A DNA stretch of 64,000 nucleotides from Streptococcus oralis (GCF_021497945.1 NZ_CP046524.1:1089501-1153500), one strand, 5' to 3'; positions 10,403-23,195 are shown, numbered from the stretch's first letter. Notes: generated by a model from the sequence alone, not told the origin. Made by a program: numbers and translations.

Positions 10403-11416
10403 ATGAAAGAAACTGTTTATTTTGGAACTTATACTCGTCGCTCATCTAAAGGGATTTACAAGGCAGATTTTGATACAGAAACAGGCCAGCTTGCAAATCT
10501 TGAACTCTTTGCTGCTGAACCAAGTCCAACCTACCTTGCCTTTGACCAACAGCAACACTTATACACTGTAGGGAGCCAGGATGGCTTAGGTGGAATCGCT
10601 GCATATAAGACAGATGGCGCTTTGCTAAATCATGTTGTTGAAGAAGGCGCTCCCCATTGTTATGTGGCAGTGGATGAAAAGCGTGGTCTAGTTTATGGGG
10701 CCAACTACCACAAAGGTCAAGTTCTGGTTTATCAGCGCCAAGCAGATGGTAGCCTCATCCAAACGGATCTAGATCAGCATAGTGGACAAGGTCCTCATGA
10801 AAACCAAACTTCCCCACATGTACACTTTACAGATCTAACACCTGACCAGTACCTCGTCACCTGTGATCTAGGAACAGATGAGGTAACAACCTATGATGTT
10901 AGTCAAGAAGGAAAACTAAGTAAACTCTACACTTATCACAGCCAAGCTGGAGCAGGTGCTCGCCACATCGTTTTCCACCACCACTATAAGATTGCCTATC
11001 TCATCTGCGAACTTAATAGCACTATAGAGGTCTTGATTTATGATGGTGTTGGTGAATTTGAACGCATGCAAGTCATTTCAACCTTACCAGATGGATACGA
11101 GGACTTCAATGCTACTGCTGCTATTCGTCTTTCAAAAGATGGTAAATACCTTTATGCATCAAACCGAGGCCATGATTCCATTGCAGTCTATACGATCCTC
11201 GCTGATGGCAGTCTGGAATTATTAGAAATCGTACCAACACACGGACAAAATCCACGTGATTTCGACCTAACTCCTAATCAAGAGTTTCTCATTGCTGTTC
11301 ATCAAGATTCTGATAATGCAACCGTCTTTAAGCGTAATCCTGAAACTGGCCGTCTTGCAGAACTTTCTAACGACTTCCATGTTCCTGAAGCAGTTTGCAT
11401 CAACTTCCCACATTAA
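10403..11416 (+). CDS. Lactonase family protein, probable 6-phosphogluconolactonase
   Basis: A 337-residue seven-bladed beta-propeller of the Pgl/YbhE lactonase family. It probably hydrolyses 6-phosphogluconolactone in the oxidative pentose-phosphate branch, though some relatives act on other lactones. Recognisable segments are the N-terminal YFGTYTRRSSKGIY, the middle GQGPHENQTSPHVHF and the late FDLTPNQEFLIAVHQDSDN, which matches blade repeats in this family. ATG 10403 is favoured by AAGAGG at 10390-10395; the ATG at 10397 is too close to it. It is monocistronic and ends at a bidirectional terminator shared with the ATPase operon. Confidence 0.85.
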   Translation: MKETVYFGTYTRRSSKGIYKADFDTETGQLANLELFAAEPSPTYLAFDQQQHLYTVGSQDGLGGIAAYKTDGALLNHVVEEGAPHCYVAVDEKRGLVYGANYHKGQVLVYQRQADGSLIQTDLDQHSGQGPHENQTSPHVHFTDLTPDQYLVTCDLGTDEVTTYDVSQEGKLSKLYTYHSQAGAGARHIVFHHHYKIAYLICELNSTIEVLIYDGVGEFERMQVISTLPDGYEDFNATAAIRLSKDGKYLYASNRGHDSIAVYTILADGSLELLEIVPTHGQNPRDFDLTPNQEFLIAVHQDSDNATVFKRNPETGRLAELSNDFHVPEAVCINFPH

Positions 11417-11448
11417 AAAAAATGAACTTGAAATTCAAGTTCATTTTT
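11415..11448. terminator. Bidirectional terminator between lactonase gene and atp operon
   Basis: TGAACTTGA and TCAAGTTCA form a stem with a very short loop, flanked by A-run and T-run so that it works in both directions for the convergent genes. Confidence 0.85.
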
Positions 11449-11451
11449 TGA

Positions 11452-11871
11452 TTATAGTTTATTTCCGACATTGATACGGTTAATGGCACGTTGAAGAGCA
11501 ATCTTAGCGCGTCGTTCTTGGTCGATTAAGTGCTTGTCTTGAGCTTCTTCGATTTCACGTTCAGCGCGAAGTTTCGCACGTTCTGCACGACTGATATCGA
11601 TATCACGAGCTCGTTCTGCTGAGTCTGCTACGATGGTAATGATGTCATTGGCAATCTCGATAATCCCTCCGTTCACTGCAATCCAGTTCACATGAGTATC
11701 ATCATCGATTCGTTTTACCTTTACTTCATCAACCGCTAAAACCGCAATCATATTTTCATGTCGTGGCAAGATCCCCATCTCACCATCCAGAGTTCGTACC
11801 GATACAAAGCTGGCATGGTGATCATAGACGAGGCCATCTGGTGTCACGATCTGGACAGTTAACTGAGCCAT
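11452..11871 (-). CDS. atpC: F0F1 ATP synthase epsilon subunit
   Basis: Central-stalk regulatory subunit of the F1 sector, 139 residues. It has the N-terminal beta-sandwich ([17 protein letters not shown]) and the C-terminal helical hairpin rich in Ala, Arg and Glu that modulates ATPase activity. It is the last gene of the eight-gene atp operon and follows atpD by 10 nt, with GAGGTG before its ATG. In fermenting streptococci the enzyme mainly works as an ATP-driven proton pump controlling cytoplasmic pH. Confidence 0.97.
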   Translation of the reverse strand: MAQLTVQIVTPDGLVYDHHASFVSVRTLDGEMGILPRHENMIAVLAVDEVKVKRIDDDTHVNWIAVNGGIIEIANDIITIVADSAERARDIDISRAERAKLRAEREIEEAQDKHLIDQERRAKIALQRAINRINVGNKL

Positions 11872-11881
11872 AGATCACCTC

Positions 11882-13297
<1,416 letters not shown>

Positions 13298-13374
13298 CTA
13301 TTCTATATAAGATACTGTCGGTTCCCAGCTAATGCTAGGTCCTAAGTTCATTTTTATACGAGCAGGTTAAAGCC

Positions 13375-14253
13375 TTATTCTAAGGCACTAGCCCCCGCTA
13401 CGATTTCTGTAATTTCTTGTGTAATCGCCGCCTGTCTGGCACGGTTATACTGGATTGTCAAATCATTGATGACCTTCTTGGCATTATCAGTCGCCGTTTG
13501 CATGGCTGTCATACCGGCGGCATTTTCAGCTGTCTTGGCATCGATAATAGCCCCGTAAATCATACTTTCAGCATACTGTGGCAACAATTGTTCCAAAATT
13601 TCTTCTCGGCTTGTTTCCAACTCAAATGTCAAGCTATACTCTTCATCTGCTTCATTTGGATCTAAGTCAACAATCGGCAGCATTTGTTCCACACGCATTT
13701 GGCTTGTCAGGGTGTTGACATGGTGATTATAGCAGACATAGAGTTCATCAAAGAGTTCATTTTGGTACATCTCAATCGTTTTTGAAATAATTTTACGAAC
13801 TTCATCAAAACTTGGTTGGTCGGCCAAGCCCCGCAATTCATAGATTGGTTGAATGCCACGAGCCTTAAAGAAATCAGCCCCCATACCACCAATACAGATG
13901 ACTTCAAAGTCATCACCATTTGGATGATATTCTTCTTTCAACTCCATAACAGCTTTAAGGATGGAAGCATTATAACCCCCAACCAAGCCACGGTCTGAAG
14001 TGATAACGATATAGCCTGTTTTCTTAACTGGACGACTAATGAGCATCGGATTGGTAGAACCACCAGATCCGTTACCATGCAGAATATCCGTCAAAAGCTT
14101 ACGAACCTTCTGAGCATAAACTTGGAAGTTGCGAGCTGCTTCTTCAGAGCGACCTAGCTTAGCAGCCGATACCATTTGCATGGCATTAGTGATTTGACTA
14201 GTATTTTTTGTTGAGGCGATTTTTGTTTTAATATCATTTAGAGATACTGCCAT
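13375..14253 (-). CDS. atpG: F0F1 ATP synthase gamma subunit
   Basis: Rotor shaft of F1, 292 residues. The N-terminal helix [18 protein letters not shown] and the C-terminal helix with [18 protein letters not shown] form the coiled-coil axle inside the alpha3beta3 ring. The central part is the Rossmann-like domain ([13 protein letters not shown]). GAGGTG lies before its ATG, and it follows atpA by 15 nt in the operon. Confidence 0.97.
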   Translation of the reverse strand: MAVSLNDIKTKIASTKNTSQITNAMQMVSAAKLGRSEEAARNFQVYAQKVRKLLTDILHGNGSGGSTNPMLISRPVKKTGYIVITSDRGLVGGYNASILKAVMELKEEYHPNGDDFEVICIGGMGADFFKARGIQPIYELRGLADQPSFDEVRKIISKTIEMYQNELFDELYVCYNHHVNTLTSQMRVEQMLPIVDLDPNEADEEYSLTFELETSREEILEQLLPQYAESMIYGAIIDAKTAENAAGMTAMQTATDNAKKVINDLTIQYNRARQAAITQEITEIVAGASALE

Positions 14254-14268
14254 CTGACACCTCTATTC

Positions 14269-16324
<2,056 letters not shown>

Positions 16325-16325
<1 letters not shown>

Positions 16326-16819
16326 TAAGCTTCTCCTAGCTGATCAATGTACTGATCAATGAGTTCTTTGTGGGCTTGACCGTCAAGGTTTTGTGAGATA
16401 ATTTTTCCAGCTAGACTAATCGTCAAATCTGCTACCTCACCCTTAACGCTTTGTAAAGCTTCAGCTTTGTTTTGAGCGATTTCTTGGCTCGCTTTTTCTT
16501 TCAAGCGACCAGCTTCTAGTTTCGCTTCCGCCAGAATATCTGCTCTGCTCTTCTCTGCTGTCTCCTTGGCATTCTCAATGATTGTTTTAGCTTCGGTACG
16601 GCTACCTGCCAACTCATCTTCGCGCTTTTGAGCAAGAGTCTCCGCTTTTTGACGAGCTTGTTCAGCTCCATCAATATCTGCAGCAATTTTTTCTGCCCGT
16701 TCTTCGAAGATACTTGTCAAGTTTGACCATGCGTATTTTCTGACTAAGACGATCAAAAGGATAAAAGAGCCAGCTATTAAAATAAAGTTACCAATCAATT
16801 CACCTACTGTTACGTGCAT
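16325..16819 (-). CDS. atpF: F0F1 ATP synthase b subunit
   Basis: Peripheral-stalk subunit, 164 residues. One N-terminal transmembrane helix (about residues 8-27, [18 protein letters not shown]) is followed by a long charged helix rich in Ala, Glu, Lys and Arg that dimerises as a coiled coil. AGGAGT precedes the ATG. It follows atpB by 13 nt. Confidence 0.96.
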
Positions 16820-16832
16820 CAGTTACTCCTTT

Positions 16833-17546
16833 CTACTCTTCATCATTAATTTTATTTCCTAGATACATAGAAGACAAGACTGTGAACACATAAGCCTGAA
16901 CACAGGAAATGAACACAGAAAATGCCGTCCAGACAAGGTTGGTAACAAACGCAATTGGATACCAATAAAAGGCCTGGTGAGAAAGTAAGATAAGCAAGCT
17001 TGTCATCACTTCCCCGGCAAAGATATTTCCGAACACCCGCAAAGCAAGTGATAGGAAATTCGTGACTTCTTCAAGGAGATTCATCGGTGTCATGAAACCT
17101 GGTGTCACAAAAGCTTTTAGATACTTTTTAACACCTCGGCGACGAATCCCTTCTATGTGGGTCATCAAAATAATACCAAAAGACAAAGCCAAGTCAAATT
17201 GCAAATTTGCAGTTGGCGAAGTCCAAAGATTAGTACCATCCGTCATTTGAAGTTTTGCCATCAAACCAAGGTTGTTTGCGATGACCATAAAAAGAAACAA
17301 GCACAAATAAAAGAGTGAGTAATCTTTCATGTACCGTGAACCAACATTGGGTTCTGTAAATCCAACAACAAAGTCATGAATATACTCAAGTACATTTTGC
17401 TTCCCTTTGGGTTTCAGAGTCATACTACGACTCGCCCAATAGATAAAGCCAAAAATAACTGCCACAGACAGCAAGGTTAAGGCTGTCAAGGTTAAATCAA
17501 AGGTAACAGGACCGATATTGATGGTTGGATTGATACTTTCTTCCAT
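16833..17546 (-). CDS. atpB: F0F1 ATP synthase a subunit
   Basis: Membrane stator that carries the proton half-channels, 237 residues with five to six transmembrane helices. The essential arginine is Arg170 in SLALRVFGN. Trp206, a position reported to matter for optochin response in S. pneumoniae, is present (NLVWTAF). GGGAGG lies before the ATG. As usual for streptococci, the gene comes second in the operon, after the c subunit. Confidence 0.97.
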   Translation of the reverse strand: MEESINPTINIGPVTFDLTLTALTLLSVAVIFGFIYWASRSMTLKPKGKQNVLEYIHDFVVGFTEPNVGSRYMKDYSLFYLCLFLFMVIANNLGLMAKLQMTDGTNLWTSPTANLQFDLALSFGIILMTHIEGIRRRGVKKYLKAFVTPGFMTPMNLLEEVTNFLSLALRVFGNIFAGEVMTSLLILLSHQAFYWYPIAFVTNLVWTAFSVFISCVQAYVFTVLSSMYLGNKINDEE

Positions 17547-17581
17547 CTAGAATCCTCCCTTTTCCCAATTTATACTTCTCT

Positions 17582-17782
17582 TTATTTGATGATAAATGAA
17601 AAGACAAGAGTTACAAAGAAAGTTCCTTCAATAAAGGCAATCCCCATGATCATCAAGCTACGCAATTGTGGAATGATGTCTGGTTGGCGTGCTGCTGACT
17701 TGAACAAACCGTTCATTAACATACCTTCTGCAAGGGATACACCCATACAGGCAAGACAAAGACCGAAAAATGTTAAATTCAT
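17582..17782 (-). CDS. atpE: F0F1 ATP synthase c subunit
   Basis: Proton-carrying rotor-ring subunit, 66 residues forming a two-helix hairpin. The ion-binding carboxylate is Glu52 (FIEGTFF) and the polar loop is ARQPD at 31-35. It is the first gene of the operon and has an AAGGAG ribosome site. Gly20, Met23, Ala49 and Phe50 match the optochin-sensitive pneumococcal form, but Leu17, Ala18, Ile45, Met46 and Ile48 differ from the pneumococcal sequence as I remember it, pointing to a non-pneumococcal mitis-group species. Confidence 0.97.
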   Translation of the reverse strand: MNLTFFGLCLACMGVSLAEGMLMNGLFKSAARQPDIIPQLRSLMIMGIAFIEGTFFVTLVFSFIIK

Positions 17783-17818
17783 TATAAATTCTCCTTTTTT
17801 ATTTAAATTTACTTACTT

Positions 17819-17847
17819 AGTTTAGTCCTAAAATTTGTTTTTGTCAA
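17819..17847 (-). promoter_or_regulatory. atpE: atp operon promoter
   Basis: Minus strand: perfect -35 TTGACA (17842-17847), 17-bp spacer, TAAACT (17819-17824). Transcription would begin about 30 nt before the atpE ATG. Confidence 0.7.
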
Positions 17848-17861
17848 CTTTTTACTAACAT

Positions 17862-17874
17862 TGAAAGCGTTTCA
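17862..17874. promoter_or_regulatory. CcpA cre site upstream of the atp promoter
   Basis: TGAAAGCGTTTCA matches the catabolite-responsive element consensus. It lies about 15 bp upstream of the -35 box, centred near -56 relative to the expected start, a position more typical of CcpA activation than roadblock repression. Confidence 0.65.
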
Positions 17875-17972
17875 GATAATTTATTTCTAATTTTACTATT
17901 TTTAGTACGATTGTATAGAAATTTTTAACCTTTTTCCATAAGAAATTCCGTATTTTTACTAAGGTTTCTGAA

Positions 17973-18010
17973 GCAAAATAAAAGACCCAAGCTTAAAAAC
18001 TTGGATCTAT
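17973..18010 (-). terminator. Terminator after CHY zinc-finger gene
   Basis: AGACCCAAG (17983-17991) pairs with CTTGGATCT (18000-18008); on the minus strand it is followed by TTTATTTTG. Confidence 0.8.
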
Positions 18011-18016
18011 TTTTGT

Positions 18017-18328
18017 CTATTTAAAATAAAATGAATGATGTTGTTTACAACCTGGATTAAATGGAGCGCTGCAATAAGGACAAGCTATCTGTGTTTGGTA
18101 TTCTTGAAAAGTCATTGTCCTCTTACAAGCCCCACAAAAAATTGGTTGATCCTTGGAAAGCGTCAAGGGATAGGGCGAAAACAAATGCGTCTCCATAGCA
18201 TTATGGCACTGATAGCAAGCATAGTATTTCTTGCATTCATAGCACTGGAGGGAAACGATATCTTTTTCACTATGATAGTGAACACACCTACTCTCATCAT
18301 CAACTAACAAACCTTGCGCTTGAATCAT
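18017..18328 (-). CDS. CHY zinc-finger protein
   Basis: A 103-residue protein of the CHY zinc-finger family. The start of the domain is marked by RCVHYHSEKDIVSLQCYEC, followed by paired Cys/His ligands CYQCHNAMETH, CGACKR, CPYC and CKQHH, enough to bind two or more zinc ions. No membrane segment is seen. The bacterial function is unknown to me; eukaryotic relatives are ubiquitin ligases, which says little here. It lies 14 nt downstream of the U32-family gene and shares its transcript, which may hint at a role in the same RNA-modification process, but this is inference. Confidence 0.85.
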   Translation of the reverse strand: MIQAQGLLVDDESRCVHYHSEKDIVSLQCYECKKYYACYQCHNAMETHLFSPYPLTLSKDQPIFCGACKRTMTFQEYQTQIACPYCSAPFNPGCKQHHSFYFK

Positions 18329-18342
18329 TTACTTTTCCTTAT

Positions 18343-19629
18343 CTAGGCACGAACGGTGACACTTGTCCCGTCTTCCTTATAGAGGTTAATGAGACCTTCC
18401 TTGAGAGCGCGAACCATGTCACCTGCCTGAACAGGTTGTGGAACCTTGATGGTCAAGAGTTCCATTGGATTTGGAGCGCGATCTATTTTATTGCCTTTAG
18501 AATCATGAAGATCTTCGATATAGGTTTCAAAATGACGGAAACCTGGGCCGTAAAACTCAACTTGGTCACCTTCGTTGATTACATTCCGTTGACGGATGGT
18601 TGCTGTTTGGGTCGCATCATCATAAGAAACGACTTCAGCGACAAACTTGTATTCAGGGATTTTACGGCGAGCACCAAATAACTGCTCATTCTCAGACGGC
18701 GTACCGTAGTAGAATCCTGTTGCCAATTCACGTTGGGCAACCTTCCACATCTCATCTACCAAGTCTTGTTTGATAGCTTCAAATTTTTCTGGGCTTTCAA
18801 GGTAAGCATCCACAGCCGCCTTGTAACAGTTGGTTACTGTTGAAACATAGTGGATTGACTTCATACGACCTTCAATTTTTAGACTATCTACACCATTTTC
18901 AATCATATCTGGGATATGGTCAATCATAGACATATCAACGGCTGACATTGAAAATTCTTCTGGAATTTCACCTTTAAGACTCTTACGTTCTTGGCCAAAG
19001 GGCATATCGTAAAGGTCGTATTTCCAACGGCAAGACTGTGAACAACCTCCACGGTTGGCATCACGCATACTCATGTGGTTTGAGAGCGTACAGCGACCTG
19101 AGTAAGAAATACACATGGCTCCATGGACAAAGGCCTCAATTTCTACATCAGTGCGTTTGCGAATCTCTGCCAATTCTTCCATTGAAACTTCACGGGCTAA
19201 AACCACGCGAGTTAGACCAAGTTCTTTCCAGAACTCAAGAGTTTCATAGTTGGTCGCACTTGCTTGGGTTGAAAGGTGGATTTCAAGACCTGGTGCTTCT
19301 GTTGCTGCAATCATGATCAAAGCCGGATCTGACACGATAATTGCTGCAATCCCGATGTCACGCAACTTACGGAACCACTCACCAGCCCCAGCTTCATTTC
19401 CTTCGTGCATAACCATGTTGGCAGCTACATAGACCTTGGCACCATACTTGGCTGCGAACTGGACACCTTCTTCCATCTGTTCAAAGGTGAAGTTTCCAGC
19501 ACGGCTACGAAGACCATAGGCCTGTCCACCGATGAAGACTGCGTCCGCACCATATTGAACAGCTACTTTCAGCTTCTCTAAAGTCCCTGCAGGTGATAAA
19601 ACCTCAGGACGTTTTAATGTTTTTGTCAT
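18343..19629 (-). CDS. U32 family peptidase / tRNA hydroxylation-type protein
   Basis: A 428-residue member of the U32 family, historically called collagenase-like. The N-terminal TIM-barrel part begins EVLSPAGTLEKLKVAVQYGAD. The family cysteine cluster lies between residues about 165 and 205 (CISYSGRCTLSNH, GGCSQSCRW), and the C-terminal region is a beta-barrel. Relatives (TrhP/YegQ, YrrO) are needed for 5-hydroxyuridine at the tRNA wobble position, which is the likelier role than proteolysis. ATG 19629 has AGGAGAAA upstream; the frame extends to 19647 without a better start. Only one U32 gene is present here, whereas many Firmicutes carry two in tandem. Confidence 0.88.
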   Translation of the reverse strand: MTKTLKRPEVLSPAGTLEKLKVAVQYGADAVFIGGQAYGLRSRAGNFTFEQMEEGVQFAAKYGAKVYVAANMVMHEGNEAGAGEWFRKLRDIGIAAIIVSDPALIMIAATEAPGLEIHLSTQASATNYETLEFWKELGLTRVVLAREVSMEELAEIRKRTDVEIEAFVHGAMCISYSGRCTLSNHMSMRDANRGGCSQSCRWKYDLYDMPFGQERKSLKGEIPEEFSMSAVDMSMIDHIPDMIENGVDSLKIEGRMKSIHYVSTVTNCYKAAVDAYLESPEKFEAIKQDLVDEMWKVAQRELATGFYYGTPSENEQLFGARRKIPEYKFVAEVVSYDDATQTATIRQRNVINEGDQVEFYGPGFRHFETYIEDLHDSKGNKIDRAPNPMELLTIKVPQPVQAGDMVRALKEGLINLYKEDGTSVTVRA

Positions 19630-19674
19630 TTTTTCTCCTATTTGCAATATAAAAGTTTGACGTTTTTCCTTCCC

Positions 19675-19703
19675 ATTTTATAGTAAATAATAGATAAAAT
19701 CAA
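19675..19703 (-). promoter_or_regulatory. Promoter of U32/CHY operon
   Basis: Minus strand: TTGATT (19698-19703), 17-bp spacer, TAAAAT (19675-19680), about 45 nt before the ATG. Confidence 0.6.
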
Positions 19704-19740
19704 GTCTAGACAGATTGTTTTGACAATTCTAATCTTTTAA

Positions 19741-19772
19741 GAAAACAAAAAACTAGCCTTTCTAAACTAGTT
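19741..19772 (-). terminator. Terminator of gntR-type gene
   Basis: AACTAG (19751-19756) and CTAGTT (19767-19772) form the stem, which overlaps the stop codon; on the minus strand TTTTGTTTTC follows. Confidence 0.65.
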
Positions 19773-20465
19773 GTTTTCAAGATAAAATTCAAAACGTTCA
19801 CCAACATATTGACTCTTGACATATTCAAAAGCCGTCCCATCATCGAGATAGGAAACCTGAGTCAAGGCCAGAATCGCATGCCCCTTTTCGATTTCTAGGT
19901 AATGAGCAATTTTTTCCTTAGCCAGCCTCGCATAAATGGTCTGTTGGGATTTGCCAATCCGGTAGCCATGCTGCTGCAAGGTTTGGAAGAAATGACTAGT
20001 GATTTCTTCTTTTTTGAAATCCTTAATGAATTTCTCAGGAATGGATGCGACTTCATAGACCAGAGGAACTTGATCAGCGTAACGCACCCGTTCCATACGG
20101 ATGATATTTTCAGTTGGTGAAATACCTAGCTTTTCCACTTCCTGCTCGTTGGGAATGGTTCTCCTATAGGAAATCAGCTGACTAGAAGGAACTTTTCCTT
20201 GAGCTTTGACAATCTCCGTAAAACTAGTGGTGCCCCGCATTTTTTCTTGTACTCGAGTGCTAGAAACAAAGGTTCCGCTTCCTACACGACGCTCCAAAAC
20301 TCCCTCCTCAACCAAGAGAGAGATGGCTTGTCGCAAGGTCATCCGGCTAACTTGAAACTTGTCTGCAAGATCCCGTTCACTTGGAAGCCTTTCTCCTATC
20401 ATCCAACGATGCTCATCGATATCTTTTTTTATCTGATCGTGGATTTTCATATAGGCTGGTAACAT
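19767..20465 (-). CDS. GntR family transcriptional regulator (HutC/UTRA type)
   Basis: A 232-residue repressor-type regulator. The N-terminal winged helix-turn-helix includes ERLPSERDLADKFQVSRMTLR at about residues 26-46, and the C-terminal UTRA ligand-binding domain spans about 85-230. HutC-subfamily regulators usually sense a sugar phosphate or small metabolite. It is divergent from guaA with about 140 bp between them, so guaA or itself could be a target, but no clear palindromic operator stands out. ATG 20465 is preferred to GTG 20474, because a weak GAAGTG site lies before it. Confidence 0.88.
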   Translation of the reverse strand: MLPAYMKIHDQIKKDIDEHRWMIGERLPSERDLADKFQVSRMTLRQAISLLVEEGVLERRVGSGTFVSSTRVQEKMRGTTSFTEIVKAQGKVPSSQLISYRRTIPNEQEVEKLGISPTENIIRMERVRYADQVPLVYEVASIPEKFIKDFKKEEITSHFFQTLQQHGYRIGKSQQTIYARLAKEKIAHYLEIEKGHAILALTQVSYLDDGTAFEYVKSQYVGERFEFYLENN

Positions 20466-20494
20466 GCTTTTCACTTCTTTTCTTTATTTTCTCT

Positions 20495-20524
20495 ATTGTA
20501 CCGTATTTAATTAGAAAAAGTCAA
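20495..20524 (-). promoter_or_regulatory. Promoter of gntR-type gene
   Basis: Minus strand: TTGACT (20519-20524), 18-bp spacer, TACAAT (20495-20500). Confidence 0.6.
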
Positions 20525-20540
20525 ACTTTGCCTTGTTTAG

Positions 20541-20570
20541 TTGGTAATTCACCCTCATTTGTGATAAAAT
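20541..20570 (+). promoter_or_regulatory. guaA: guaA promoter
   Basis: TTGGTA (20541-20546), 18-bp spacer, TGA-TAAAAT (-10 at 20565-20570). The leader is about 30 nt with AGAAAGG before the ATG; there is no room for a purine riboswitch. Confidence 0.55.
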
Positions 20571-20605
20571 AATGAAAAAGATATTTCTTTTGAGAAAGGA
20601 AAAAG

Positions 20606-22168
20606 ATGAGCAACATTTCAACTGATTTGCAAGATGTCGAAAAAATCATCGTACTGGACTATGGTAGCCAATACAACCAGCTAATTTCACGCCGTATCCG
20701 TGAAATTGGTGTTTTTTCAGAGTTAAAAAGCCATAAAATTTCAGCTGCAGAGGTTCGTGCGATTAACCCTGTAGGGATCATCCTCTCTGGTGGACCAAAC
20801 TCTGTATACGAAGATGGTTCATTTGATATTGACCCAGAAATTTTTGAACTTGGCATTCCGATTTTAGGAATCTGCTATGGTATGCAACTTTTAACTCATA
20901 AACTTGGAGGAAAAGTTGTCCCTGCAGGTGATGCTGGTAACCGCGAGTATGGCCAATCACCACTTACCCATACCACTTCTGCCCTCTTTGAAGGAACTCC
21001 TGAAGAACAGATTGTGTTGATGAGCCATGGCGATGCTGTTACAGAGATCCCAGCTGATTTTGTTCGTACTGGTACTTCTGCTGACTGTCCTTATGCAGCT
21101 ATTGAAAACCCTGACAAGCACATCTATGGTATCCAATTCCACCCAGAAGTGCGCCATTCTGTATACGGAAATGATATCCTTCGCAACTTTGCCCTTAACA
21201 TCTGTAAAGCTAAGGGTGACTGGTCAATGGACAACTTCATCGATATGCAGATCAAAAAAATCCGTGAAACTGTAGATGACAAGCGTGTTCTTCTCGGTCT
21301 ATCAGGTGGTGTTGACTCTTCTGTCGTTGGCGTTCTTCTCCAGAAAGCAATCGGCGATCAATTGATCTGTATTTTTGTAGACCACGGTCTTCTTCGTAAG
21401 GGAGAAGCTGACCAAGTTATGGATATGCTTGGTGGTAAGTTTGGTTTGAATATTGTCAAAGCTGATGCTTCAAAACGCTTCCTTGACAAACTTGCAGGTG
21501 TTTCTGACCCTGAGCAAAAACGTAAAATCATCGGTAATGAGTTTGTTTATGTCTTCGATGACGAAGCAAGCAAGCTAAAAGATGTAAAATTCCTTGCTCA
21601 AGGAACACTATACACTGACGTGATTGAGTCTGGAACTGATACTGCTCAAACCATCAAATCACACCACAACGTGGGTGGTCTTCCAGAAGACATGCAGTTT
21701 GAATTGATTGAACCATTGAACACTCTTTATAAAGACGAAGTCCGTGCCCTCGGTACAGAGCTTGGTATGCCAGACCACATCGTATGGCGCCAACCATTCC
21801 CAGGACCAGGACTTGCTATCCGTGTCATGGGTGAAATCACTGAAGAAAAACTAGAAACTGTTCGTGAGTCTGATGCTATCCTTCGTGAAGAAATCGCTAA
21901 AGCGGGTCTTGACCGTGATATCTGGCAATACTTCACTGTCAACACAGGCGTTCGTTCAGTCGGTGTTATGGGTGACGGTCGTACTTATGACTACACCATC
22001 GCCATTCGTGCGATTACTTCTATCGATGGTATGACAGCTGATTTTGCCAAGATTCCTTGGGAAGTCCTTCAAAAAATCTCTGTACGTATCGTAAACGAAG
22101 TAGACCACGTTAACCGTATCGTCTACGACATTACAAGTAAACCACCCGCAACAGTTGAGTGGGAGTAG
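20606..22168 (+). CDS. guaA: GMP synthase (glutamine-hydrolysing)
   Basis: Converts XMP to GMP using glutamine and ATP, the last step of guanine nucleotide synthesis. The 520-residue protein has an N-terminal class I glutamine amidotransferase domain with nucleophile Cys90 in GICYGMQ and the His-Glu pair in QFHPEVRHS near 185. The ATP-pyrophosphatase domain carries the P-loop LSGGVDSSV near residue 233, and the C-terminal dimerisation domain ends KPPATVEWE, typical of the family. It is monocistronic with its own promoter and terminator. Confidence 0.98.
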   Translation: MSNISTDLQDVEKIIVLDYGSQYNQLISRRIREIGVFSELKSHKISAAEVRAINPVGIILSGGPNSVYEDGSFDIDPEIFELGIPILGICYGMQLLTHKLGGKVVPAGDAGNREYGQSPLTHTTSALFEGTPEEQIVLMSHGDAVTEIPADFVRTGTSADCPYAAIENPDKHIYGIQFHPEVRHSVYGNDILRNFALNICKAKGDWSMDNFIDMQIKKIRETVDDKRVLLGLSGGVDSSVVGVLLQKAIGDQLICIFVDHGLLRKGEADQVMDMLGGKFGLNIVKADASKRFLDKLAGVSDPEQKRKIIGNEFVYVFDDEASKLKDVKFLAQGTLYTDVIESGTDTAQTIKSHHNVGGLPEDMQFELIEPLNTLYKDEVRALGTELGMPDHIVWRQPFPGPGLAIRVMGEITEEKLETVRESDAILREEIAKAGLDRDIWQYFTVNTGVRSVGVMGDGRTYDYTIAIRAITSIDGMTADFAKIPWEVLQKISVRIVNEVDHVNRIVYDITSKPPATVEWE

Positions 22169-22181
22169 AGTTAATGATTTT

Positions 22182-22219
22182 AAAAAGTCCTAGAAATCAA
22201 TATTTCTAAGGCTTTTTCT
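22182..22219 (+). terminator. guaA terminator
   Basis: AAAAAGTCCTAGAAAT (22182-22197) pairs with ATTTCTAAGGCTTTTT (22202-22217), ending in T residues. Confidence 0.85.
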
Positions 22220-22346
22220 TTCACGTTTTCAAAATCAGAAATTTTTGTAATATGGAGAGTCCTTGAGTTTCAACTCCCTTTTTAAATCCCTAAAACCATG
22301 CTATAATATAGTAAGTATAGATCCAATAACCTAATGATAAAGATTT

Positions 22347-22363
22347 CTTACATCATCCGTAAG
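22347..22363. promoter_or_regulatory. Candidate BceR operator upstream of bceA
   Basis: Inverted repeat CTTAC-N7-GTAAG lies directly upstream of the expected -35 position of the bceA promoter. It resembles the TTACA...TGTAA-type sites bound by BceR-like regulators, with a slightly different spacing. The placement is right for an activator; the assignment is inference. Confidence 0.4.
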
Positions 22364-22386
22364 TGTTATTCTACTCTGATTCATAT

Positions 22387-22392
22387 TATAAT
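22387..22392 (+). promoter_or_regulatory. bceA promoter -10
   Basis: TATAAT at 22387-22392 with no good -35, as expected for an activator-dependent promoter. A second TGC-TATAAT occurs at 22299-22307 and could give a longer transcript. Confidence 0.5.
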
Positions 22393-22421
22393 GAAATTAA
22401 CAAAAGATGGAGGTGTCTCAC

Positions 22422-23195
22422 ATGGAAACAATTTTACGAGTAGAATCATTAACAAAGCATTATGGAAAAGAGCCGAATATCACTAAGGCCTTGAACGGCA
22501 TATCTTTTCAAGTTGTCAAAGGCGAGTTCTTAGGGATTATGGGGAGTAGTGGATCTGGGAAAACAACCCTTCTTAACTGTCTCGCCACTATCATCAAGCC
22601 AACTGACGGGTCCATTCAAATGCAAGAAAAGGATTTAGGTCAGTTAAAAGGTAGCCAATTAGCAGACTATAGAGGCAAGGAAATTGGCTACCTCTTTCAG
22701 AATTTTGAGCTTTTGGACAATCTGACTGCCAAAGAGAATATTTTACTTCCCTTGTCTTTGCACAAGGTCGATGCTAACGAAAGCAAACTTCGGTTAGAAT
22801 TGCTTTCCCAATATCTGGATATTTCTGAACTTCTGGATAAGTTCCCATCTCAATTATCAGGTGGTCAACGGCAAAGGGTAGCTGCTGCTCGTGCCTTGAT
22901 TTTAGACCCTAAGATTGTATTTGCAGATGAGCCCACTGGGGCTTTGGACTCTAAAAATGCGACCATTTTGATGCAAAAATTATCCGAAATGAATCAAGTG
23001 GAAGAAACCACCATTCTCATGGTGACCCACGATTCAGTCGCTGCCAGCTTTTGCAACCGCATCTTGTTCATCCAAGACGGAAAACTATTCCATGAAATCC
23101 GACGCGATTATCCAAGAGAAAGTCAAGAAGATTTTTACCACAGAATACTAAAGGTCATGGCAGCGCTAGCTGGAGGTGATGGCAATGTTTTCTAA
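22422..23195 (+). CDS. bceA: Bce-type ABC transporter ATP-binding protein
   Basis: ATPase of a peptide-antibiotic detoxification transporter, 257 residues. Walker A GSSGSGKTT is at 41-49, LSGGQRQR near 143-150 and Walker B IVFADEPT near 162-169, the MacB/LolD-like subfamily. It works with the large permease encoded next. ATG 22422 has GGAGGTG eight bases upstream; the frame's earlier ATG at 22407 overlaps that ribosome site. The stop lies 11 nt inside the permease gene, implying translational coupling. Together with the downstream two-component genes it forms a complete Bce module. Confidence 0.93.
   Translation: METILRVESLTKHYGKEPNITKALNGISFQVVKGEFLGIMGSSGSGKTTLLNCLATIIKPTDGSIQMQEKDLGQLKGSQLADYRGKEIGYLFQNFELLDNLTAKENILLPLSLHKVDANESKLRLELLSQYLDISELLDKFPSQLSGGQRQRVAAARALILDPKIVFADEPTGALDSKNATILMQKLSEMNQVEETTILMVTHDSVAASFCNRILFIQDGKLFHEIRRDYPRESQEDFYHRILKVMAALAGGDGNVF

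Noticed and set aside
20475..20605. Purine riboswitch before guaA
   Set aside because: The leader between the promoter and ATG is only about 30 nt, too short for an aptamer and expression platform.
22253..22287. Possible attenuator hairpin (GGAG...CTCC, then T-run) upstream of bceA
   Set aside because: The stem is short and interrupted, and it lies before the likely promoters, so it would not be on the main bce transcript.
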